From: an uncultured Lachnospiraceae bacterium
GTDB taxonomy: Bacteria > Bacillota > Clostridia > Lachnospirales > Lachnospiraceae
Direction: 5' to 3'
NCBI GenBank assembly: GCA_902762905.1
Contig: CACWQE010000013.1
Span: 1 to 64,000 of the forward strand
Length of the DNA stretch: 64,000 nt
Position 1 is the stretch's first letter; every line of letters begins with the position of its first letter. Positions 54,124-63,200 of this stretch are shown in pieces. The translations under genes and the position numbers were made by a program. A model generated the notes under the pieces. The model ran no database searches. It was not told the DNA's origin and saw nothing but the letters and a program-made list of their open reading frames with translations.

Positions 54124-54912
54124 ATGAATCGACGTTTGAATATTATGATTATCGAAGATGATACCACTGTATGCAAACATTTCACAGAATATATAGAACA
54201 ATACGATGATTTATCCATTACAACAATAACCAATAATTCCTACCGGGCAATTGAATTATTACAAGAACAATTGCCAGAAGCCATCATATTAGATCTCGAA
54301 TTAAACGAAGGAAAGGGCAATGGTCTTCTATTTCTGCAAGAGATGAAACATAAGTCTCTTCCATTCAAGCCATATATCCTGGTTACGACCAATAATTCCA
54401 GCACTATTACACACGATTATGTGCGTCAACTTGGTGCGGATTTCATTATGTCTAAGCATCAGGAAGATTATTCTGAACATACGGCACTTGATTTTCTGCA
54501 AATGATGCGAGATATCATATTGAATCAACATATTAGTTCCGTAGAAGAGCCTCTTCCCAAAGAGACCACAATACAGAAAGAAAAACGTTTGAAACGAATG
54601 GTGAATATTGAGCTTGACCGGATTGGTATCAGTCCCAAGATGATTGGCTTCACATATCTGACCGAAGCCATTTTGTTAGTATTAGACGGACAGAATAACA
54701 ATCTGTGCACCACCATCGGACTTAAACATGCCAAGACTGATTCCAGCGTAGAACGTGCTATGCAGAATGCGATCAAGTCCGCGTGGCGTAACACAGATAT
54801 TGATGATCTGTTGCAAAATTATACGGCCAGAATTAATCCTGACCGCGGGGTTCCTACTCTGACGGAATTCATCTATTATTATGCAAATAAGATCGAGAAT
54901 TCCATGGAATAA
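54124..54912 (+). CDS. Response regulator with Spo0A-like DNA-binding domain
   Basis: The 262-residue protein has a receiver domain (residues about 5-125) with IMIIEDD acidic pocket, phosphorylatable Asp in AIILDLEL near 59, VTTNN at the Thr/Ser switch position and a Lys in IMSKHQED near 110. After a linker, residues about 155-260 match the Spo0A C-terminal domain: IGISPKMIGFTYLTEAILLVLDG, then DSSVERAMQNAIKSAWRN (recognition helix region) and PTLTEFIYYYANKI. Classical Spo0A also has a receiver, but this one is followed by its own GHKL histidine kinase gene. It is probably a paralogue of Spo0A. TAGGAGGA precedes ATG 54124. Confidence 0.85.
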   Translation: MNRRLNIMIIEDDTTVCKHFTEYIEQYDDLSITTITNNSYRAIELLQEQLPEAIILDLELNEGKGNGLLFLQEMKHKSLPFKPYILVTTNNSSTITHDYVRQLGADFIMSKHQEDYSEHTALDFLQMMRDIILNQHISSVEEPLPKETTIQKEKRLKRMVNIELDRIGISPKMIGFTYLTEAILLVLDGQNNNLCTTIGLKHAKTDSSVERAMQNAIKSAWRNTDIDDLLQNYTARINPDRGVPTLTEFIYYYANKIENSME

Positions 54913-55077
54913 GCTTTTATCTACCGTTTAATATACGGCGTACAGTCTCCCAGAAATCATTCCACATATGTCCCACCACCTTTTTATTTGATAACAAAAG
55001 GATAGCGAACTATGTGTCTAATAGCTGTTAGGCTGACGTATTCATTTTTGATTACTTTATGTTTGAAAGGAACTATT

Positions 55078-56547
55078 ATGACGATCTATATCAAAGACTT
55101 TGGTCTTATCATTAGCAGTATATTCTTTTTTATCCGGTTACTACATGTACCATTTACAAAGAGAACGGCTGCCGGCTACTTCGGTTTTGTATTACTACTT
55201 ATGTCGATTATTCCTTATCTGGATACACACTATCCGCAGTTCATTCTGGCAATCCTTCCTGTTGTATCCATCCTGTTAGCAATGTACACACAGATTGATT
55301 ACGATATTGTACTGAATACTACCGTGATATCTTTTGCATTTAGCTATGCATGCTTTATGATATCCGCCTTTATTGTATCCATATTTCATATTACTGTAGG
55401 ACATACGGTTCCCTATATTGAACTTCAAATAGGTACATTACTCATGCAATGGTGTCTTATGCCACTTCCGTTTCTCTTTTCCCGAACGAAAAATGGAATG
55501 CCATTCTTACGCAACAAAACCTATTCCCTGCCTTGTATGATATTAAGTCTGTGCATTGTCATATGCAGCATGTTCCTCAACAGCAACCCAGAACTGCTTA
55601 TTCTTAAGATCAGTTATATTGCTCTGCTGCCGATTGCAATCTTAATCTATTATTCCTGGCGCAAGCTTACCACCAAGACCTACTTAGACAAGGTAAACGC
55701 CCAGAACATTCAATCTTTGAATGAAGAACTTGCCCTAAAGGAACAACAAATCCAGATGTTAACCGCAGATAACGAACGCTTATCTGCTCTCATACACAAG
55801 GATAACAAGTTAATTCCCGCGATGGAATATGCCGTAGAACAATTCCTGTCTACTAACACAGAAGACCATCCATCTACCGCTGATCCTCTGTCCAGGAAAT
55901 CTCATTCCGAAACCGGCACTACTTTGCTTTCTGATCTGAGACAGCTTGCCTCCGAACGTAAAGGCCTTCTGATTATACAGGAATCAAATTGTGATCCACT
56001 ACCAGATACTGGAAATACGCGAATAAATCACATGCTTGCCTACTTGCAGCAAAAAGCATCTTCCTGGAATATCACATTACAGGTAACACCTACCTCTTCC
56101 AGTACCCCTTTTATTGCACATTTGTTATCGGAAGATGAATTCTGCACCCTGGTTGCGGATCTGGTAGAAAATGCACTAATTGCTACACATTATCAGAATG
56201 GAAGGCAGGTACTGGTAGATCTGAGTACTATAGACGGGAACCCATCCCTCCACGTCTTTGATAGTGGTATTCCATTTTCAACGGATGTATTACTAAAATA
56301 TGGAAAAGAGTCGATCACGACTCATGCTGATGATGCCGGAAGCGGCATCGGTTTGATGCAGACCGCTGCTTTACTAACTAAATATAAAGCAAGTCTGTAT
56401 ATTGAAGAATTTCCATCCGGTATGTATACAAAAAAAGTATCCATTACCTTTGATGCCCGTAACGGATACTCTTTATATACTTACCGGTCAGAGGAAGAAC
56501 TGTCACCACTTAAGAGACGGTTTGATCTTGTGGTAGTGAGAAAATAA
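55078..56547 (+). CDS. GHKL-type sensor histidine kinase
   Basis: The 489-residue protein has about six membrane segments in its first 210 residues, a coiled dimerisation region, and the phosphate-accepting His in LSALIHKDNKLIPAMEYA near residue 245. The ATP-binding GHKL domain has the N box LVADLVENALIATH near 370 and the G box GSGIGLMQTAALL near 425. Such AgrC-like kinases often sense peptides or membrane state. GAAAGGAA before ATG 55078 decides the start; an ATG at 55012 has no ribosome site. It lies 165 bases after the Spo0A-like regulator gene and is its likely partner. It ends two bases from the convergent next gene. Confidence 0.88.
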   Translation: MTIYIKDFGLIISSIFFFIRLLHVPFTKRTAAGYFGFVLLLMSIIPYLDTHYPQFILAILPVVSILLAMYTQIDYDIVLNTTVISFAFSYACFMISAFIVSIFHITVGHTVPYIELQIGTLLMQWCLMPLPFLFSRTKNGMPFLRNKTYSLPCMILSLCIVICSMFLNSNPELLILKISYIALLPIAILIYYSWRKLTTKTYLDKVNAQNIQSLNEELALKEQQIQMLTADNERLSALIHKDNKLIPAMEYAVEQFLSTNTEDHPSTADPLSRKSHSETGTTLLSDLRQLASERKGLLIIQESNCDPLPDTGNTRINHMLAYLQQKASSWNITLQVTPTSSSTPFIAHLLSEDEFCTLVADLVENALIATHYQNGRQVLVDLSTIDGNPSLHVFDSGIPFSTDVLLKYGKESITTHADDAGSGIGLMQTAALLTKYKASLYIEEFPSGMYTKKVSITFDARNGYSLYTYRSEEELSPLKRRFDLVVVRK

Positions 56548-56549
56548 CA

Positions 56550-57326
56550 TTATTCATAAATAAAAGATGTTGTCGGATCTTCTGTATTGTCCGGATCCGG
56601 CAATACAGTTACTACACAAGTAAATGTCTTACCATGAACAATCGCATACACGGTTGTTACTCCTTCTCCATATGCATAGAGATCTCCATCCTCTATCTCT
56701 GCAATCTCTTCATCGTCCACATACCATTCTGCTTCATGCTGACAGCCTTTTAATTCCAGATAAGCCTCTTCGCCCTCATACATTGTAAGTGCGGTGTCAG
56801 AAAGCACCGGAGACTCCACTTTCACCTTACACGTTAAGCTTTTCCCTTTCACCGTAGCTGTAATCTTAGTCTTTCCCTTTGCTTTCGCTTTGACTTTTCC
56901 TTTGGAATCTACACTCGCAATCTTTTTATCACTGCTCTTCCACTGGATTCCAGATGAAGCTCCTTTCACTTTCAACCGTTTAGTCTTCCCTACAATCAGA
57001 GTTATGCTTTTCTTATTCAATTGAATATTGGGTTTTGAACCAGTCGTAGAACGGCTACTGTTCGAAGATGTACCAGAAGACGGTGGATTCGAGCCATAAC
57101 ATTTGCTACATGGTCCTAACCCCATTGCCTGTGCTGCTGATAGTGTAGTTGGCGAATAGCTGCCCCGACCACATTTGTGCGAATGATACTTGCTTCCCGT
57201 AGGTGTGACATAGACTGTCATGTCTGCATAAACCTTATCCGGTATGCCATTGCCCCACTCTGCTCCCGCAGAAAATGCTGCTACAAAAGCAAATGTTACT
57301 ACTAAGATTTTCTTAAGTTTGTTTAT
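56550..57326 (-). CDS. Secreted Big2-domain protein with apparent ATA start codon
   Basis: From ATG 57221 the frame encodes 223 residues, with a Cys-containing motif (YHSHKCGRGSYSPTTLSAAQAMGLGPCSKC outline) and two Big2-type Ig domains (IQLNKKSITLIVGKTKRLKVKG onward, and LSDTALTMYEGEEAYLELKG onward). In the same frame upstream lies a typical signal peptide: Asn-Lys-Leu-Lys-Lys, hydrophobic core ILVVTFAFVAAFSAGA, then a cleavage region. The only start at the right place, eight bases after GGGAGGG, is ATA at 57324-57326; no ATG, GTG or TTG exists in frame before the hydrophobic core. Either ATA is used, or the ATG was lost by mutation. The YHSHKCG motif is common in C-terminal parts of secreted thermonuclease-like proteins. 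Confidence 0.72.
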   Translation of the reverse strand: MNKLKKILVVTFAFVAAFSAGAEWGNGIPDKVYADMTVYVTPTGSKYHSHKCGRGSYSPTTLSAAQAMGLGPCSKCYGSNPPSSGTSSNSSRSTTGSKPNIQLNKKSITLIVGKTKRLKVKGASSGIQWKSSDKKIASVDSKGKVKAKAKGKTKITATVKGKSLTCKVKVESPVLSDTALTMYEGEEAYLELKGCQHEAEWYVDDEEIAEIEDGDLYAYGEGVTTVYAIVHGKTFTCVVTVLPDPDNTEDPTTSFIYE

Positions 57327-57350
57327 GATTATTCCCTCCCATATAATCTT

Positions 57351-58342
57351 TTATTTTAGCAACTCCCCATTATATTCTGGAATTATAAATATACATGTAT
57401 TCAATATCCATATAAACGGATCCATTGCCTTTTGACTAGCTTCATTTTGCAGCTTCAAAATAGTGTCTAACTCAATCCTTCCAATCTCTATTTCATATTC
57501 TGAATTAAGATTCATATTATGTAACTGTATACCTATCGCCTTTCGCATATGCATTTTAATAATTGTTTGAAACATTTGTCTCATATATTGCCAATATGTA
57601 ACTTCCTTTTTTACATATTGACCTCTACTAATCATATCATAAAACTGTCCAATAGCTGTATCTTTACATGTTATATCTAGATTATCTACTAATATACTCG
57701 TTATGTCACCAAATAATGTATCTGCATTATTTAGAGACAAGAACTTTCTTACACATTGTGTTCTAAGCGTCTGATCGGTCACGTGAAATCTTTCAAACAA
57801 AATCTCATCAAATCTATTAGGAAGTTCCACATACTCTTGCATAATTGTATTCTTCACTTGTTTCTTATAATATTTACCCGGTTTCATAGGATATTGCCAC
57901 TTCTTAGATAGGAACTCATCTAGTGAATCCGGAAACTCCTGATAAGACTCTACCATCGGATAATTAATATATAATTGCCCCACATCTGTGGCATCCTTAA
58001 AATAACTTTGCATTTGCAGGATTTTCTCTTCCGAAAAATTGGGATCCTGTCGTTCATAATCAAAAACAAGAAATATGTTGATAAAGTCACTTTTGTATCT
58101 CAACTCATTGGGATATTTCTTCTTACTTACAACAAAGGGAAGATCGATATCTGTCTCAATCCAATCATCCCCATATTCCTTAACGATATCATTATAGAGT
58201 TGATATATATTGGTACCATATATCCATACATCATCCTTATCAATATGCAATTCAGGGAAGCAATCGAAAAGAAGAGAAAACAATTTATTTTTCTCATGAT
58301 TTCCCTCTACAACTACGGCACAAACTCACTTTGATTATTCAT
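57351..58342 (-). CDS. TOPRIM-like partner of the AAA ATPase, 5' end frameshifted
   Basis: The long open part (from TTG 58283) gives 310 residues, but the frame continues upstream and reads VVVEGNHEKNKLFSLLFDCF, a TOPRIM/RloB-type start with the catalytic Glu; an acidic NIFLVFDYERQD stretch follows near residue 75. The expected start is ATG 58342, which overlaps the stop of the AAA ATPase gene and reads MNNQSEFVP before a TAG at 58313-58315. One extra base near 58316-58320 would join the two frames perfectly. So the gene is either broken by a one-base deletion or read by frameshifting. AAA-TOPRIM pairs include the defence systems PARIS and AbiL/RloAB; which it is I cannot tell. The region is visibly AT-richer than its neighbours. 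Confidence 0.6.
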
Positions 58343-59495
58343 ACTGCACAAATTCCCCACTAATATACATCTTCTCTAAATTATGCCCTTCTCTCAACTC
58401 TCTTGTAGTTGCATCACATAACGCAGTCAAACGTCCATCGCGAGACAATATCATTAGACAGTCCGGACGCATCAATTGATTCGTCATTAAATTTGTATTA
58501 TGCGATGTCATTACAATCTGAGATTGTGGATAATTATTTTTAAAATATTTTACTAAATTATCTGCCATTTCATAATGATAAAATGCGTCAAATTCATCTA
58601 TATATATAAAAGATGCTTTCCTCTTTCCAACGATAAGTCTTCGATATATATTTGTCAATGCAATCGTTCCACTTGAAGCATTCTCAAAAAAAGGAACAAG
58701 CGTGTTATGTTTAAAATACACCTGACGCTGACCATCAGGTAATTTCAGTAATTCTAGTTGACACTGAACACCCATTTCGTTTAAAAAGATCTCAAAATTC
58801 CTCAATTCATTGTCTTTTTCAAGATATTCAAAGAAATTATCATATACAATCTTAGGTCTAAAAAAGTTAGAACCAACTGTAATAAACATCATATTAGATA
58901 TATAATCCATTAACTTTATCATAATGGAATCTTCTCTATATACCCCATTCCCTATCAGCCAACGCAAAAACGGAACTCTGTACATGCTGCTCTCTTCCGA
59001 ATCAATTGATTCCTCATCTCTATTAAATGATTCCATATATCTATCAATATTAATTGTATCTGCTCCTATCAAATTCAAATTATCAAATTCAAAATGAGTA
59101 TGCATAAAATCACACAAAAAAATCTGTTGATTATCAATCCACAATTCCTCATAACATAATTCCTTAGGAACCTCTTTGATATATTCGTATCTCAACTCTT
59201 CTCCATCAAATTGAAAAACATAAGAATATTTTGTTCGATTGCTTTCCGAATCTGCATTAGAACAATTTCTTTCTGTTCGGTTAACTATCTGCAATCCCAA
59301 ATTTTCTCTTATATCCATTATTGCTCTTCCCAAATTGGTCTTGCCAGTAGCATTTCTACCGTATATTAACATTTTACCAATAAGATTATTCGTAATACAC
59401 TCCATACTAAATTGATATCCCCCAACTTTAGCGAAATCAACTGTAATCTTATCCTTAAAATTTTTGTAATTCTCAACTTCAAATCTTTTTAACAT
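58335..59495 (-). CDS. OLD-like AAA ATPase of a possible defence pair
   Basis: The 386-residue ATPase has the start of SMC/OLD-type ATPases (MLKRFEVENYKNFKDKITVDF), Walker A LIYGRNATGKTNLGRAI near residue 48, a signature-like NASSGTIALTNIYRRL near 280, Walker B ASFIYIDEFDAFYH near 300, and the switch histidine in MTSHNTNLMTNQL near 335. A middle helical insert of about 150 residues is variable in this family. The next gene starts inside its stop codon. In PARIS- and AbiL-like systems such an ATPase senses phage factors and holds or activates a TOPRIM nuclease. AGGGGCG precedes ATG 59495. The AT-rich sequence suggests recent acquisition. Confidence 0.82.
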   Translation of the reverse strand: MLKRFEVENYKNFKDKITVDFAKVGGYQFSMECITNNLIGKMLIYGRNATGKTNLGRAIMDIRENLGLQIVNRTERNCSNADSESNRTKYSYVFQFDGEELRYEYIKEVPKELCYEELWIDNQQIFLCDFMHTHFEFDNLNLIGADTINIDRYMESFNRDEESIDSEESSMYRVPFLRWLIGNGVYREDSIMIKLMDYISNMMFITVGSNFFRPKIVYDNFFEYLEKDNELRNFEIFLNEMGVQCQLELLKLPDGQRQVYFKHNTLVPFFENASSGTIALTNIYRRLIVGKRKASFIYIDEFDAFYHYEMADNLVKYFKNNYPQSQIVMTSHNTNLMTNQLMRPDCLMILSRDGRLTALCDATTRELREGHNLEKMYISGEFVQYE

Positions 59496-59595
59496 AATTA
59501 TCGCCCCTAATCGCTTATTATCTATAGTATATCCATTTTATCAAAAACTTTCAACAAATTTCCGTAATTTTTTTACGGTGCATCATAATTATCAA

Positions 59596-59622
59596 AAAAG
59601 CACATCCTTCAGATGTGCTTTT
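59596..59622. terminator. Bidirectional terminator before the AAA ATPase gene
   Basis: Perfect 11-pair stem AAAAGCACATC with GATGTGCTTTT and a five-base loop, T-rich on both sides. It ends the gtrA-like transcript 33 bases past its stop codon. Confidence 0.8.
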
Positions 59623-59654
59623 CATATAACATTTCGAGCTCTATAATACGTGCT

Positions 59655-60161
59655 CTATTTCTGCCGATACGCCCAGAACTTATTCACTAAGAAGTTGATC
59701 GGTACCGTGATTACCATATTCAAAAAAGGAGCAACCGATACTGCCAGATCATATCCCGTCATCGTAATTCCCAAATTGCCAATCCATGCTGCCGCTGTTC
59801 CAAGATATTGTCCTAAGTTGATCACATTCAACCAGAATAGTAACAATAATTCTGTTAAGAACAAACCCGAAAATGAATAGGAAATATAGGTCTTAATCAA
59901 TACCTGCCACCAGATACGATGCTCCCCTTCTTCCGATTCTTTGAAAACGAACTTACTCTGCCAGAAGAATGCATTGAGGACGCTGATAATAAATCCCATG
60001 ATATTGGCGATGTGTACATTCGTTTTCAGTCCATAATAACATACGGAATATACCGCATATGATACGACCGTATTCATCGCACCAACCATACCAAATTTAA
60101 TAAACTGCCAGATTGCAGCCCACTTTCCAGAATTACTTGTTTTCTCTACTGTCTGTTCCAT
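59655..60161 (-). CDS. GtrA-family membrane protein
   Basis: The 168-residue protein has four membrane segments and the GtrA signature FIKFGMVGAMNTVVSYAVYSVCYYG near the start, NFWxSKFVF-like NAFFWQSKFVFKE in the middle and ITVPINFLVNKFWAYR at the end. GtrA proteins are thought to move lipid-linked sugars across the membrane for wall or teichoic acid glycosylation. No glycosyltransferase is adjacent here. ATG 60161 has AAAGGAT about nine bases before; GTG 60179 overlaps that site. It stands alone between the SMC-like gene and a terminator. Confidence 0.88.
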   Translation of the reverse strand: MEQTVEKTSNSGKWAAIWQFIKFGMVGAMNTVVSYAVYSVCYYGLKTNVHIANIMGFIISVLNAFFWQSKFVFKESEEGEHRIWWQVLIKTYISYSFSGLFLTELLLLFWLNVINLGQYLGTAAAWIGNLGITMTGYDLAVSVAPFLNMVITVPINFLVNKFWAYRQK

Positions 60162-60278
60162 GAATCTATATCCTTTCACTACCGTAAATGATTACTTAAC
60201 CATTCCTTATTCTAATCATCTAGCATAATTTTCTTTTGCAACGTGTCCTAGTATACACAAATTTATAGAATGCGTCAA

Positions 60279-63200
60279 TTAAAACAGAAAACTCTGCTGC
60301 TCCATTACCTCAATCTGTGAAGTCACCATAACTTCCTCTTCCGCACCTCTGGTATGTTCTCCCCGAAGATACTGCGTACCAGTGCGCAGACTTGCGCTTA
60401 CCAGATTCAATACATAAATATTATCAAATCTGCCATAGATAGAATCACCACCCAGACCGGATAAACAGATTAACTGCGTATTGGTCTTATTGGCCATATC
60501 CATAAGCGGTTTTAATAAGTGTGCTGCATTCGTCTGTGCAAACGGATTATCCATTACCAATACTTTTCCTTCATTTCGATCTGCAAAGATATCCGTATCA
60601 TCCCGGCGCATATACTGAAGCAGACTTGACAAAATAACAAATGCGGACAGGAATCCCTCTCCTCCTGAATTTCTTGCAACTTCTGCCCAGGTAATTGGAT
60701 ATTCCCGTTGTTCTTCAATCTTATACAACTTGATCTGGACATTTCCGATTCCCACCACCATATCATATAGATTTTTCGTTGTCACACATTTACCAAGATA
60801 ATCAATCGCATTTTCATTCTGTTCATATATCTCAATTCCATTTCTCGTCCACTCGCTTATCAGATCATCTAACCGCTGGCGATATACACCTTCATTTTCT
60901 TCCCAATCCGGAAGCTGGATCCGTAGCATTTTAAGTGGCCGTTCCCTTACCGTGATCGTTGAGTTATTATCAATCTTACCAAGATTACCATGTACATCTT
61001 TCACATAATCTTCCAGTAAATCCTCAATCTTTTTCTTTTCTTTCTCGACCATGGCAATATCAACTGCAAGCTTCTCCATCTGACTATCGTAAGATTGAAT
61101 GGTTGTATGCAGCTGTGCCAGCACCAATGCTGCCTGTTCCGTAACAGCCAGCATCGCTTCTAACGGCTTACTGTAATAATCATCCTGATATAACTCTTTC
61201 CGTAAGATCCGGTTCAGATTTGTTTCTATTTTGTCCTTACTCTTACGCTTTTCTTCCCTTTCTTTCCGGTAATCTCTTCTCATAACTCCGGCAAAATTAC
61301 GAAGTGTTTTCTCATCCATTTCAGAGATATCTTCATCCCATATCACCGGTTCTTTTATCACCAGATCCTGATATTCTGCGAAAGCTGTCTGATTCTCATT
61401 CAGACAGACAATATGATTTTCTAATACTCTTCTCTTCTGTGCCAATTCGCTTCTTGCATATTTTAATTTGTTCTGCTCTGCATCAAAATCAACAGTATGT
61501 ATCTCACCCTTCGGTAGTGGTTCTGTACATCCACACTGCTCTTCCATCCCTTTCTTCTTATCCTGGATACGGCTTTTCAATACATCTATCTGCTTATCCT
61601 CGTCATGCCATTGATCTTCTTTTACCTTGTGCTGTTTCTGCCGGTCCTCTAACAGAATCTCCTGATGTATCTGTTCCTTTTCATCATACACCAGTTCTTT
61701 CCATTCTCTATCAAGCAACCGATACTTTTTACGTATTTTACCCAGACTTTCCTTACTCTTAACAAGATTTTTCCCGGCTTTCTCCTGAAGTGCTTCTAAT
61801 TCCTGCAATTCCGAGGACATCTGCGTAGTGATGGCATCATATCTTGCTTCTAATTCTTCCGGCAGCAGATTGGATGTTGTAACATTCTGCATCTCATAAC
61901 TTTCATATCTGACAAGCTTATCTTTGATAACATTTTGCCGATCCACAATTCTCTGTCTTTCGTGTTCGAGCGATTTCATCTGTTCCATATATTGCTGTTG
62001 TAAATGAAATGCCTTATTTTTTTCTTCCTGTAATGCCGCCTTTTTCTGTCTGCTCTGCTCTACCAGCTTCCGCTCCCGTTGATAATCCTCATAAGCCTTA
62101 CAAAATGTCGTATAATCCGTATCCCTTCTGGCATACTCCAGCATTTTCTGCTTTTCTTCCTGCATCACGGTCTGCAATTGGTCGATATACTCCAAACTTA
62201 TCCGCAATTCTTCCGCTGTATCAAGAAATTCTTCTTCCAGCTTCTGTATAGTCTCCTGCAATACTTCCTGATCGGCCTGATTTTTCTGCCAGAGTTCCTT
62301 CGTCACTGTCTGGTTTTTCAGCACGCTCCACTTTTCAATATATTCCAGATATTCCTTATTCTTATATTCGATCTGCTCCCGTTTCTTTTGTATCTGTGAT
62401 TCTTTCTCCGTAATCAGAGCATGCAATTCTTCTTCATTCAAAAGCTTTTCATTAAACCACATATAGAAACTAATACCAGTAAGGTTCACAATACTGTTTT
62501 CTTCCTCTACAAGAACTTCTTCTAACGATTCTCTTGGAATCAACGGAATCGGAAATGATGTATAGATTTCTTTCCCATGTCGTTCCAGTTTTCGAATCTC
62601 GTTCTTTGGAAGAATCAATGCATACGGTAGAAATGGCTGTTTTCTAACCAGCTTCGTATTTTCTTCCGGACTGTATCCATTCCTATCAAGCCAATTCATA
62701 CCATACACCGGATGAAGTCCTAATTCATCTAACAGCTCTTGAAATTCCTGTGGCAGCTCCAATACCTCTCCTGATGTCAGTTTCCTGCACTCTCTGCTCA
62801 ATGCATTCTTTTCCTGTTCCAGATTCGTTCGCACCCGGTCAATATCCATAGCCTTACGATCAGCAGCCTGAATCATGGCATCCGCATTCCATAGCATGGT
62901 ATCTTCCAGTCCTAAATAACGCATAATGATCTGTCGTTCTTCTAACTGATCACGATACTCTGCTTCTTTTTCACTTAGTATGCGGAGTTCAAATTCTTTG
63001 TCCTTCTTTTTGTTCTGTATATCTTCCCTCTTCCGTTCCGCCGTTTTCCTATTTTCCTGCTCTTGCGCTAATTCTTTGGCATGCTTCGCACAGCTTCGAT
63101 TCAGCTCTTCCGTTTGCTTTGCATATTCCTGTTTCCGGATGTCAAGGCTTCCCGGTTCATAATCTCCAAGAATATTACGTGCAAAATTCTCTTTATAATT

